Shown: positions 47,911 to 56,277 of the stretch, piece by piece
Numbering within the stretch: position 1 is the stretch's first letter
Layout: every line of letters begins with the position of its first letter
Assembly (NCBI GenBank): GCA_001603505.1
Contig: LUZC01000036.1
Span: 1-64,000 of the forward strand
DNA length: 64,000 nt
Reading direction: 5' to 3'
Source of the DNA: Bacteroidales bacterium Bact_11
GTDB taxonomy: Bacteria; Bacteroidota; Bacteroidia; Bacteroidales; UBA932
The notes under the pieces: model-generated
Told to the model about the DNA's origin: nothing
Databases searched by the model: none
The model's input: the letters and a program-made list of their open reading frames with translations, nothing else
Translations under genes and position numbers: made by a program

Positions 47911-49758
47911 TTAATCTTTCAGGGAATATCCGAACCGGTTCATGATGGCTTCACGCTCGGCGAGCGCAACCACATCCTTGGTCATGGAGAAAATCTCTTC
48001 GCGCGGATAGTCGGTCAGTTTGAGAATGATCAGTCCGTCGAGACTGTAGTTGAACAGCGGATCCACGTTGAAGCAGATGATCCGCGCATTTACCTTCATA
48101 TACTTCTTCACCAGCGTCGGCACCCGGTAGGTGTTGTCGGAGAGCCGCATCAGGAAACGGTCGAATTTCTCGAAATTGTCCATCTTGCGCCGCAGCAGAT
48201 CCTTTGGATTGATCTTCAGGTAGTCGGGCTCGAACGGCGTGGTCGGGGCGGCTGCGTTTTCGGAGATCATGGCGCTGTGCTTATTCTCCAGATAATACAC
48301 CATGAGGCTCTGATAGAACTTCGGATAGGAGTTGCTGATGCTCACCGGCCCGATGAAATACTTCGCGTCGGGATAACGCATCATGCTGTGCATAAGCCCC
48401 TTGAGCAGCAGCATCAGCGGAAGGGCCTCTTTCTGGTATTCGAGGCTCACGAACGAACGGCCAAGTTCCACCGTCTCCTTGAGCGTGTCATTGAATTCTT
48501 CCGAATAGGTGAAAAGCGAGCTGGTGTAGAAGCCCTGCGTGCCACCGTGGCTCTCGAAGATCTCGCTGCCGATGCCCAGGCGATAGGCGCCCGCAATGCG
48601 CTTGCGTTTGGCATCCCAGAGAATCAGGTGTTTATAGTACTCGTCGTATTCATCGACGTCGATGGCTTTGTTGCTGCCTTCGCCCGTGGCGCGGAAGGCC
48701 TCTTCGCGGCGGCGGCCCAGCTCGATCATCGCGATGGGAATCTCCGAAGCTTCGGCCAGATAACACTGGTAGTTCGCCACTTCGAACAGTTTCTTGCCGC
48801 CGGCTTTCAGCCGGTCGAATTCCTTGACCACCGCTTTTTTGTCGCGCGGAAGGGCGATCGGTGTTACCAGTTCCGGCGCCTTGGTGAGTTCCGTGTTGGA
48901 ATTATTGAATTCCGACTCCATGGCATACACGCGGCTGCGCAGATAGCTGCCCAGCTGCTCAAGATCGGGGTGTTCCGCTAGTTCGCTGGGCATGATGGGC
49001 TTGCCGATTCGCATAGGGATGGTCTTGCCCTTTTTGTTGAAAAGCTCATTGGGCAGGTTCAGGGTGCGGAGCATCGGATGGATGCGGCCCACGAAATGGA
49101 ACCAGCGGGAGTTCTGCGCCTCAAAATAGACTGGGATCACCGGCACATTGGCATTGCGGATAAGCTTGATGATGGACATCGGCCAAGGGATGTCCTCTAC
49201 CTCATGGCGCTTGAGGGTCGTGCGGTTCTTGGGTCGCTGGTAGGTGGACACTTCCCCGGCGGGGAACAGGCCGAGCGAACCTCCCGAGGCCAGGTGCTCT
49301 TTCGCCGTGCGGATGCCGGCCAGGCTGCTGCGGCTGGAGAGGGCTCCTTCCGTGAAAGGATTGACGGAAATGAAAGATTCCTTGAGTGACGGAATCAGCG
49401 ACAGCAGGAAATTGGCCATGATCTTGAAATCGGTGCGCATGGTCCCGATGACGGCGCTGAGAATCATTCCGTCGGCCGATCCGATGGGATGGTTGGCCAC
49501 CACGATGAAGGGGCCGTCCTGAGGAATGTAGTTGAACTGCTGCGGCTTGAGGTCGTAGTTTACACCGGCGTACTTGAGAATGTGGGCGGAAAAATCAGGT
49601 CCTTTGTATCGCTTGCAGTGGTCGTTGGCCCTGTTCACCTTGTTGAATCCGAACAGCCACATCGAGAGCGAAGCCAGCAGCCAGCCGATCGGCCCCCGCA
49701 TGTGGATGACTTTCATTATGTCGGATTTATTGATTAACTTTGTTTTCTTCTTTTTCAT
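47911..49758 (-). CDS. bifunctional acyltransferase: N-terminal PlsC-like plus C-terminal OlsB/hemolysin-like N-acyltransferase domain (OlsF/GlsF-type)
   Basis: N-terminal FIVVANHPIGSADGMI...LGLFPAGEVST (PlsC-like); C-terminal KAIDVDEYDEYYKHLILWDAKRKRIAGAYRLGIGSEIFESHGGTQGFYTSSLFTYSEEFNDTLKETVELGRSFVSLEYQK (OlsB-like). Confidence 0.85.
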   Translation of the reverse strand: MKKKKTKLINKSDIMKVIHMRGPIGWLLASLSMWLFGFNKVNRANDHCKRYKGPDFSAHILKYAGVNYDLKPQQFNYIPQDGPFIVVANHPIGSADGMILSAVIGTMRTDFKIMANFLLSLIPSLKESFISVNPFTEGALSSRSSLAGIRTAKEHLASGGSLGLFPAGEVSTYQRPKNRTTLKRHEVEDIPWPMSIIKLIRNANVPVIPVYFEAQNSRWFHFVGRIHPMLRTLNLPNELFNKKGKTIPMRIGKPIMPSELAEHPDLEQLGSYLRSRVYAMESEFNNSNTELTKAPELVTPIALPRDKKAVVKEFDRLKAGGKKLFEVANYQCYLAEASEIPIAMIELGRRREEAFRATGEGSNKAIDVDEYDEYYKHLILWDAKRKRIAGAYRLGIGSEIFESHGGTQGFYTSSLFTYSEEFNDTLKETVELGRSFVSLEYQKEALPLMLLLKGLMHSMMRYPDAKYFIGPVSISNSYPKFYQSLMVYYLENKHSAMISENAAAPTTPFEPDYLKINPKDLLRRKMDNFEKFDRFLMRLSDNTYRVPTLVKKYMKVNARIICFNVDPLFNYSLDGLIILKLTDYPREEIFSMTKDVVALAEREAIMNRFGYSLKD

Positions 49759-49794
49759 AGAAACGCGGTTAAAAAGCAAAGTTAATATTTTTCG

Positions 49795-51282
49795 GTGAAT
49801 ATCAGAGACAAAATAGAGGAACTTCCCCATAATCCCGGTGTTTACAGGTATTTAGATATCACTGGGACAGTGATTTATGTGGGAAAGGCCAAAGATCTCA
49901 AACGCCGTGTTTCGCAATACTTTCGGCCCCCGGAGCAGCTCGACCGCAAGACCCGTGCGCTGGTGGAGCACATCGCCGACCTGCGCTACACCGTGGTCGA
50001 AACCGAAGAAGACGCCCTGCTGCTCGAAAACAACCTGATCAAGCAGCTGCAACCGCACTACAACATCCTTCTCAAAGACGACAAGACCTATCCCTGGATC
50101 TGCATCCGCAAGGAGCCGTTCCCGCGCGTGATGCTTACGCGCCGCTACGTCCAGGACGGCTCGCTTTACTACGGCCCCTATGCCTCGGTACAGCATGCGC
50201 GCCGTCTTCTCGACTTGATGGGCAGTCTCTGGAAACTGCGCATCTGCGCCCATCCGCTTACGCCCGAGCAGATTGCCGGAGGGAAGGTGCGATGCTGTCT
50301 CAATTACCATCTCGAGAAATGTGCGGGCCCCTGCGAAGGCCTGTTCGGCGAAGCGGAGTACGACGCACAAATAGAGGAGATCAAGGCGCTGCTGAGCGGG
50401 CGCACACGCCTGCTGGTGGCTTCGTGCCGCGAGAAGATGCTGGCCGCTGCGGCCGACCTGCGGTTCGAGGAGGCGCAGGAATGGAAGGAGCGCCTCTTGC
50501 TGCTGGAGGCTCACCACGAACGCGAAAAGGCCGTGGGCCACGGCATCCTCGACATGGAAACCTACAAGCTGCTGAAGGAGAAGTCCCTGCCCAAGCGCAT
50601 CGAGAAATCCGAAAAAGTCATCGCGCAGCTCCAGAAAGACCTCGGGATGAAGGTGCCGCCGCGGCACATCGAATGCTTCGATAATTCCAATATCCAGGGC
50701 ACAAACCCTGTGGCTTCCTGCGTGGTGTTCCGCGACGGCCTCCCATGCAAGCGTGACTACCGGCACTTCAATATCAAGACGGTGGTGGGAGCCAACGACT
50801 ACGCGTCGATGAAGGAAGTGGTGAACCGCCGTTATTCCCGGCTGATGGCCGAGGGCGAGGAACTGCCGCAGCTGGTTGTGATCGACGGCGGCCGCGGTCA
50901 GCTGGGCTTTGCGCTCGAAGCGCTAATGGAGCTGGGCATCGCCGAAGAGGTGTTTATCGTGGGTCTGGCTAAAAGACTGGAGGAAGTCATCGTGCCGGGC
51001 GACCCGCTGCCGCTGTTTCTCGACCGCAACTCATCGTCGCTGCGCGTGCTGATGCAGATCCGCGATGAAGCCCACCGCTTTGGCATCACGCACCATCGCA
51101 ATCGCCGCAGTAAGGAACAGACAGTCAGCGCACTGCGTTCCATTCCCGGCGTAGGTGAAAAAACGGAGCAGAAACTGCTCCGTAAGTTCAAAAGCCTGAA
51201 ACGCGTCAGGGAAGCCAGCCTTGAAGAGCTTACGGCTGTTGTGGGTCCGAAGCTCGCCGCGCTAATCCATTCCACTGAATGA
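49795..51282 (+). CDS. uvrC: UvrABC system protein C, shortened central region
   Basis: GIY-YIG domain (LPHNPGVYRYLDITGTVIYVGKAKDLKRRVSQYF), UVR-like segment, PRHIECFDNSNIQGTNPVASCVVFRDGLPCKRDYRHFNIKTV, C-terminal HhH (LRSIPGVGEKTEQKLLRKF). GTG start; 495 aa. Confidence 0.93.
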   Translation: MNIRDKIEELPHNPGVYRYLDITGTVIYVGKAKDLKRRVSQYFRPPEQLDRKTRALVEHIADLRYTVVETEEDALLLENNLIKQLQPHYNILLKDDKTYPWICIRKEPFPRVMLTRRYVQDGSLYYGPYASVQHARRLLDLMGSLWKLRICAHPLTPEQIAGGKVRCCLNYHLEKCAGPCEGLFGEAEYDAQIEEIKALLSGRTRLLVASCREKMLAAAADLRFEEAQEWKERLLLLEAHHEREKAVGHGILDMETYKLLKEKSLPKRIEKSEKVIAQLQKDLGMKVPPRHIECFDNSNIQGTNPVASCVVFRDGLPCKRDYRHFNIKTVVGANDYASMKEVVNRRYSRLMAEGEELPQLVVIDGGRGQLGFALEALMELGIAEEVFIVGLAKRLEEVIVPGDPLPLFLDRNSSSLRVLMQIRDEAHRFGITHHRNRRSKEQTVSALRSIPGVGEKTEQKLLRKFKSLKRVREASLEELTAVVGPKLAALIHSTE

Positions 51283-51928
51283 GGCCGTAGATGGCGTTCG
51301 CCAGGAAGAAGGCGAACATCACCAGCATCAATGCCGCGTGCTTTTCGCCCTGCACCGTGGCGACGGTCCATTTCACAACCTGCACTGCATCGAGCACGAT
51401 CCAGATGTACCACTGCTCCGCAATCGCCTTGACCATCATGTACATGGCCAGGATCGACACAACCGTGGTGACGGAGTCGAGCCAGGGCTGCGAATCGCCG
51501 ATGAACGGCTGCGAGAGAAGCCAGGCGAAGGCCGGAATGAGAACCGCCGCGATGGCCAGCAGCACCAGTGCCGTCTTCCAGGTGAGATGCACCGCGTTCA
51601 CGGCGCCGCTGTCCGCGTTCTGGTTCTTCTTCCAGTGCGCCCAGCCCACGAACTGCATGGGCAGGTAGTAGCACAGGTAGATGGCCGCGTCGGCATAGAG
51701 CTTCGTGTGCCAGGCGATATACACGTAGATGGCATTGTAGATGATGCCGAACAGGTAGTTCCAGATGTTGCCCTTGGCACAGAGCACCAGGTTGATGATG
51801 CCCGTGACGGCTACGATGAAACCCAGGGGGTCCCAACCATCGCCGAGCAGTGACGAGGCGATGCTCACGGCGGTGGTACCGAGAATCAGGAACCAGTCGA
51901 ACCAGTTGAGGGTGCGCGCGTTTTCCAT
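51230..51928 (-). CDS. PnuC-family vitamin transporter (paralog 1)
   Basis: WDPLGFIVAVTGIINLVLCAKGNIWNYLFGIIYNAIYVYIAWHTKLYADAAIYLCYYLPMQFVGWAHWKKN. Overlaps the uvrC 3' end convergently. Confidence 0.9.
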   Translation of the reverse strand: MENARTLNWFDWFLILGTTAVSIASSLLGDGWDPLGFIVAVTGIINLVLCAKGNIWNYLFGIIYNAIYVYIAWHTKLYADAAIYLCYYLPMQFVGWAHWKKNQNADSGAVNAVHLTWKTALVLLAIAAVLIPAFAWLLSQPFIGDSQPWLDSVTTVVSILAMYMMVKAIAEQWYIWIVLDAVQVVKWTVATVQGEKHAALMLVMFAFFLANAIYGLIQWNGLARRASDPQQP

Positions 51929-51930
51929 AA

Positions 51931-54894
51931 TTACAGTCCGGTTGACATGATGAAACGGATGGATCCCCACTTGTCGGAGTCGTAGGTCCGTGCATAGAGC
52001 ACGCCAAGCTGCAGGTCGCTGCCGATGCGGAAAATGCGCGTGTTGACCAGTATCTTGGATCCGTAAGAGCAGAAGAACTTGGGCGCGAAGCCCGTGATCA
52101 CGCTGTCTTCCATCAGCGGATGCTTCTTGTCGTAAGCCACGTCCACGAACGGTATGAAGAGAATCCGTTTCAGATAAAAGAAGAAGCCCGCATCGATGTC
52201 GCCGGCGTAGACGGGCAGGGCATATTCAAGCAATCCCCTGTGAAAGTCCATGAAGATCTCGTTGGCATAACCGTTGGGACGGTGCACGAGGTTGTAGTTG
52301 GCGCTGTAGAACAGAGTGCCCTGCTGCTGGACCTGCCGGGCATAGGTAAGCTTGAATCCGTCTTCCTTGAACATGCCCGGGAGATAGATCCACGCGTTGA
52401 GGGCGCCTACGGCGTTTCGGAGGAGTTCGGGCCCGATACGGGTTTCGCCGCTGAGCAGGAACCCGTAGCCCAGGCGCGGCGTGAGGCGGGACGTGGGCCT
52501 CGACAGGCGCGAATCGAACCTGAGGGTTCCGATGATTGTCTGCGTGAAGGGGCTGCTGTAGTCGTCTTCGGCGGATCCGCGACGGTGCAGCACGATGGCG
52601 TCGTTGGTGGCGGCGTAGTTGATCTGCGGAATCAGCCAGGTGTTCCATCCGCCGCGCGACAGGTTGAGCGGCAACGCGATTTCAGCATTGACGCGCAATG
52701 CGGGTCGGTTGAGGGTATCGAGTCGCATGGTCGCCTCGCCGGAACCCGTGTATTCGGTCACGATGCGGGTGCTGTTGCGGTCGTTGAAATCGACCGACAA
52801 GGCCATAGTGGGATAAAGCCCCGTGTAACTGAGATATACGTGGCCTGCGTGGTGTTTCTGATGGTAGGAGTAACCGAGCGTGGAGACCAGCGTTCCGAGA
52901 TTATTCTGGGAAATGACCGTGGCGCCGGGAGCGATGAACTCATACCAGTTGCTGAAATGCTTGGTGTCGAAGGCGCTGATGTCGTTCATCAGCTTGTCGA
53001 CGCTGGCGTAGAAGGGGGCCCAGGAGTGGATATGGATGCCGTGGAGCACTTTGCTGTAGCGGTGGCTCTCCAGCGAGTCGATGCTGCTGCGCAGGAGCGA
53101 ATCTTCTTCCGCCGAGAGGTCCGGGACAAGGGTCTTGGCCTGGGCGCTGTTGCGTTCGGCTACGGCGTCGAGGGTAGGGTTGTCGAACGAAGCGGAAGTG
53201 CGGGGAATATCGGCAAGAGCGGCGGTCATGGGCTGGTAACCCAGGTTGTCATAGTCGTCGTACAGCAGGTTGCCTGTCGCATCGATGCTCGGATGAGCGG
53301 CGCTCACGGGCACGGAGCCCAGCCGCCAGAGACTGTCGCTTTGGGGGTTGAGTGCGTACAGGTTGTACAATCCGTCGAGGTCTGACGCGAAGTAGAGGAG
53401 GCTGTCACCGGCGGCACGCAGGTCGCGGATCATGCGTGACTGCGGTGCGACGACAGGGTTCCAGCCGGTGTCGTAGCGATAGATGCCGGCTCCTTGATCG
53501 GAGAGGATCGAGGCATAAAGGGCATTGCCCAGCTGGGCCACATGGGTTACCTGTCCACCTTTGGGGGCAGGAATGCGGTCGATGAGTTCTCCCTCCCGGT
53601 TGAGAATAACTACGTTCGAACCTCCTTCCACGCGGTATTCCGCGGCAAGGATGGAGTCGCGGCCTGCCGAGGGCGCCGGATTGAGGTAACGGCTGCCCCT
53701 GGTGAGGGTCGTGAACCGGTTGGTGCGGGTGTCGTAGCGCCGGATGACCGACCAGCTGCGGTGTTCCCACCGAGGATCGGGTACCACTTCCGAAAAGAGG
53801 AGCGAATGATCGCTGTCGGCCACCAGGGTACTGGTGGCCGATGCCAACGGATGGCGGTAGTGGCGATGGCCCAGCGAATCGATGCGTACAATGCGGCGTT
53901 CGAACTGCATGCCGGTCATGGTGGTATAGACGCCATCCTCGAGACGCACGGGATTGGTGATTTCCGTATAGACTTTTTCCCGCTTTGCCAGCAGCGGCGT
54001 GGACGGGGTGTAGGGTGCGCGCTCTTCGTATTCGCGCATCCATTGCTCCGTGTTGCGCCGGAGGGCTTCCTGCCAGATTTCACCCCCGGAGTAGCCGGAA
54101 GCATAACGGTAGGAGCGCCGCGATTTATTGAACAGCCTCCACCAGTCGGACACCTGTTTGGAAAGCACGTCACCCGTGGCGTAGTAGTTGCCCGACAGGT
54201 CGCGCATCGTGCTGATGGTCACATACCCCAGCGGATATTTTCCGGGCGAGTATTTCCGGTAGGAGCCGTAGCGCCAAGCGGAGTATGACCGGAAATCACC
54301 GGCCAGGGTGGTGGCCCGGTAATATTTGGTGAAGTCGGGGTCGCGGCCACGTCCCGAAGCGGTAAAATCGGTTTCGTTGACCACGGCATCGCCTTCCAGC
54401 AGCACGCGGGTGGGATGGAGGCCGACGCCCACCGCGCTGCCCTGTTCTCCCACCAGGATGTTGAGGAAACGGAAGAAGCCTTTGGTGTAGTGGGTCATCT
54501 GGCCGATGTGCCTGCCTTCATGGATTGCCAGTTGCATCTCCCAGTTGAGGGCGTAAAGCGGGTCGCCAGGCGGTGTGGTATAGAGTTCGGAGCGACGGGG
54601 AGCCCATGTGACCATGCCGTTGCTGTACATGTTGTAGGGATGCAGGATGATTGGTATCCGAGGTGTTTCGATCCTGAGTCCCGTGAGGTCGGCCGGTCGC
54701 GTTTTTTCAAACAAATAGAGATATTCCCTGGCCAGCGAGTCGATGGCGGTAGGGAAAATGACATCGAAATGCTCGCTGCTGATGCGGTTCCAGCGGAGGC
54801 TGGCGGGGTCGCTACCGGAAAGGACATACTGGCCCGCCGCCGGGGTAGCGGCCAGGAGCACGAGTCCTGTGAGTATGGCGGCGATTCTGCGCAT
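51931..54894 (-). CDS. HExxH metallopeptidase-like / beta-propeller / outer-membrane barrel fusion protein
   Basis: Signal peptide; MQLAIHEGRHIGQMTHY with downstream VLLEGDAVVNETDF (gluzincin-like); middle propeller-like repeats (YRYDTGWNPVV, DLDGLYNLYALNPQSDSLWRLG); C-terminal amphipathic strands ending GSIRFIMSTGL. Confidence 0.7.
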   Translation of the reverse strand: MRRIAAILTGLVLLAATPAAGQYVLSGSDPASLRWNRISSEHFDVIFPTAIDSLAREYLYLFEKTRPADLTGLRIETPRIPIILHPYNMYSNGMVTWAPRRSELYTTPPGDPLYALNWEMQLAIHEGRHIGQMTHYTKGFFRFLNILVGEQGSAVGVGLHPTRVLLEGDAVVNETDFTASGRGRDPDFTKYYRATTLAGDFRSYSAWRYGSYRKYSPGKYPLGYVTISTMRDLSGNYYATGDVLSKQVSDWWRLFNKSRRSYRYASGYSGGEIWQEALRRNTEQWMREYEERAPYTPSTPLLAKREKVYTEITNPVRLEDGVYTTMTGMQFERRIVRIDSLGHRHYRHPLASATSTLVADSDHSLLFSEVVPDPRWEHRSWSVIRRYDTRTNRFTTLTRGSRYLNPAPSAGRDSILAAEYRVEGGSNVVILNREGELIDRIPAPKGGQVTHVAQLGNALYASILSDQGAGIYRYDTGWNPVVAPQSRMIRDLRAAGDSLLYFASDLDGLYNLYALNPQSDSLWRLGSVPVSAAHPSIDATGNLLYDDYDNLGYQPMTAALADIPRTSASFDNPTLDAVAERNSAQAKTLVPDLSAEEDSLLRSSIDSLESHRYSKVLHGIHIHSWAPFYASVDKLMNDISAFDTKHFSNWYEFIAPGATVISQNNLGTLVSTLGYSYHQKHHAGHVYLSYTGLYPTMALSVDFNDRNSTRIVTEYTGSGEATMRLDTLNRPALRVNAEIALPLNLSRGGWNTWLIPQINYAATNDAIVLHRRGSAEDDYSSPFTQTIIGTLRFDSRLSRPTSRLTPRLGYGFLLSGETRIGPELLRNAVGALNAWIYLPGMFKEDGFKLTYARQVQQQGTLFYSANYNLVHRPNGYANEIFMDFHRGLLEYALPVYAGDIDAGFFFYLKRILFIPFVDVAYDKKHPLMEDSVITGFAPKFFCSYGSKILVNTRIFRIGSDLQLGVLYARTYDSDKWGSIRFIMSTGL

Positions 54895-54901
54895 GAAGTT
54901 G

Positions 54902-54909
54902 CAAAGATA
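54902..54909 (-). promoter_or_regulatory. -7 element TATCTTTG for the metallopeptidase-barrel gene
   Basis: Minus-strand TAnnTTTG; mirrored by TATCTTTG at 54943-54950 (+) for the Stealth gene. Confidence 0.5.
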
Positions 54910-54942
54910 AACAAAATCCGTTCCTTACAGCTTTAAAATCAC

Positions 54943-54950
54943 TATCTTTG
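54943..54950 (+). promoter_or_regulatory. -7 element TATCTTTG for the Stealth-family gene
   Basis: TAnnTTTG match 12 nt upstream of the ATG. Confidence 0.45.
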
Positions 54951-54961
54951 TAGAGATAAGG

Positions 54962-55840
54962 ATGGATGCGGTCATTACATATGTCAACGGAAACGACCCC
55001 CTCTGGCAGCAGGATTTTCGCGCCGCGGTGCCCGGGGTGCCCGTCGCCCGGCGCTACCGCGACTGGGGTACGCTACCGTTTCTGTTGCGGGGCATCGAGC
55101 GGCACATGGCCTTCATCGACCGGGTGCTGCTGGTCGTCGCACGCGAAAGCCAGGTTCCGGATTGGCTGGATTGCGCACAAGTACAGGTGATTCTCCATGC
55201 AGACATCATCCCGGAGGCTTTTCTTCCGACCTTCAACAGCACGACCATCGAGTTGTTTCTCCACAGGATTCCGGGGCTGTCGGAACGGTTCCTCTATTTC
55301 AACGACGATATTTTTCCCCTGCAGGACATCAACGAGATGGATTTCTTTCCGGAAGGCCGTCCGGCCATCGGTTTTGCCCGTCATCTGTTCTCCGGCAATC
55401 TGTTCAAGCGGCAGACGCGGAATGCCGACGCGCTGGCGCGACAGGCGCTCGGCCTGCGGCTTGGAGCGCTGTTCCTGCGGCCGCAGCACACCTGTTCTCC
55501 GATGCTCCGCAGTGCATGTGAAGAGGTCTTCGATCGGTTGGGCAGCCGGCTTTTCGATACGATTACTCTGGTACGGGATGCGAAAAACGTGAATCAGTAT
55601 CTTTTCTCCGACTACCAGCTCTTAAGCGGACGGGCGGTGGCCCGTCGGGTGCCGAGCCGGCATCTTTCCCTGGCGACGGCTACTCCTGCAATGCTCGGGA
55701 AGGCCATTCGCCAGCCCAATCAGAAGATACTCTGCCTGAATGATGTCGATATGGAGCCACACCGCTTCGAGACCCTGCGAGAGGCGATGCAAATGGCCTT
55801 TACGGCGCATTTCCCTAAAAAATCCCGATACGAACGATGA
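54962..55840 (+). CDS. Stealth-family (capsule polysaccharide phosphotransferase-like) protein
   Basis: CR1-like MDAVITYVNGNDPLWQQDF, CR2-like FNSTTIELFLHRIPGLSERFLYFNDDIFPL, later CLNDVD segment. Confidence 0.85.
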   Translation: MDAVITYVNGNDPLWQQDFRAAVPGVPVARRYRDWGTLPFLLRGIERHMAFIDRVLLVVARESQVPDWLDCAQVQVILHADIIPEAFLPTFNSTTIELFLHRIPGLSERFLYFNDDIFPLQDINEMDFFPEGRPAIGFARHLFSGNLFKRQTRNADALARQALGLRLGALFLRPQHTCSPMLRSACEEVFDRLGSRLFDTITLVRDAKNVNQYLFSDYQLLSGRAVARRVPSRHLSLATATPAMLGKAIRQPNQKILCLNDVDMEPHRFETLREAMQMAFTAHFPKKSRYER

Positions 55841-56274
55841 ATAACAACGACGAAAGATACATGCAGGAAGCCCTGCGCGAAGCCCGCCAGGCGGGAGCCG
55901 AAGGCGAAGTGCCCATCGGAGGCGTAGTGGTGTGCGGCGGACGCATCATCGCCCGGGCGCACAATCTTACCGAGCGCCTGACCGATGTGACGGCCCATGC
56001 CGAGATGCAGCTCATCGGGATGGCGGCTGACTTCCTGGGCGGGAAATACCTCAACGACTGCACGCTGTATGTCACGGTGGAACCCTGCCCGATGTGCGCC
56101 GCGGCACTGGCCTGGGCGCAGTTGGGCCGTCTTGTTTACGGCGCCGCCGATCCCAAGCGGGGCTACACGCTCTTTTCGCCGTCGCTGCTGCATCCGCGTA
56201 CGGAAGTCACCGCAGACGTGCTCGCCTCCGACTGTTCCGCCCTCATGACGGAATTCTTCAAGAAACAACGATAA
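55837..56274 (+). CDS. tadA: tRNA-specific adenosine deaminase (nucleoside deaminase)
   Basis: YMQEALREARQAGAEGEVPIGGVVVCGGRIIARAHN...DVTAHAEMQLI...LYVTVEPCPMCAAALAWAQLGRLVYGAADPKRG (HAE and PCxxC zinc motifs). Confidence 0.92.
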   Translation: MNNNDERYMQEALREARQAGAEGEVPIGGVVVCGGRIIARAHNLTERLTDVTAHAEMQLIGMAADFLGGKYLNDCTLYVTVEPCPMCAAALAWAQLGRLVYGAADPKRGYTLFSPSLLHPRTEVTADVLASDCSALMTEFFKKQR

Positions 56275-56277
56275 GGG

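Noticed and set aside
53900-54894. Possible sequencing error joining unrelated protease and barrel genes
   Set aside because: The frame is continuous for 987 codons with consistent codon usage and no internal stop or abrupt compositional change; kept as one gene pending read support.
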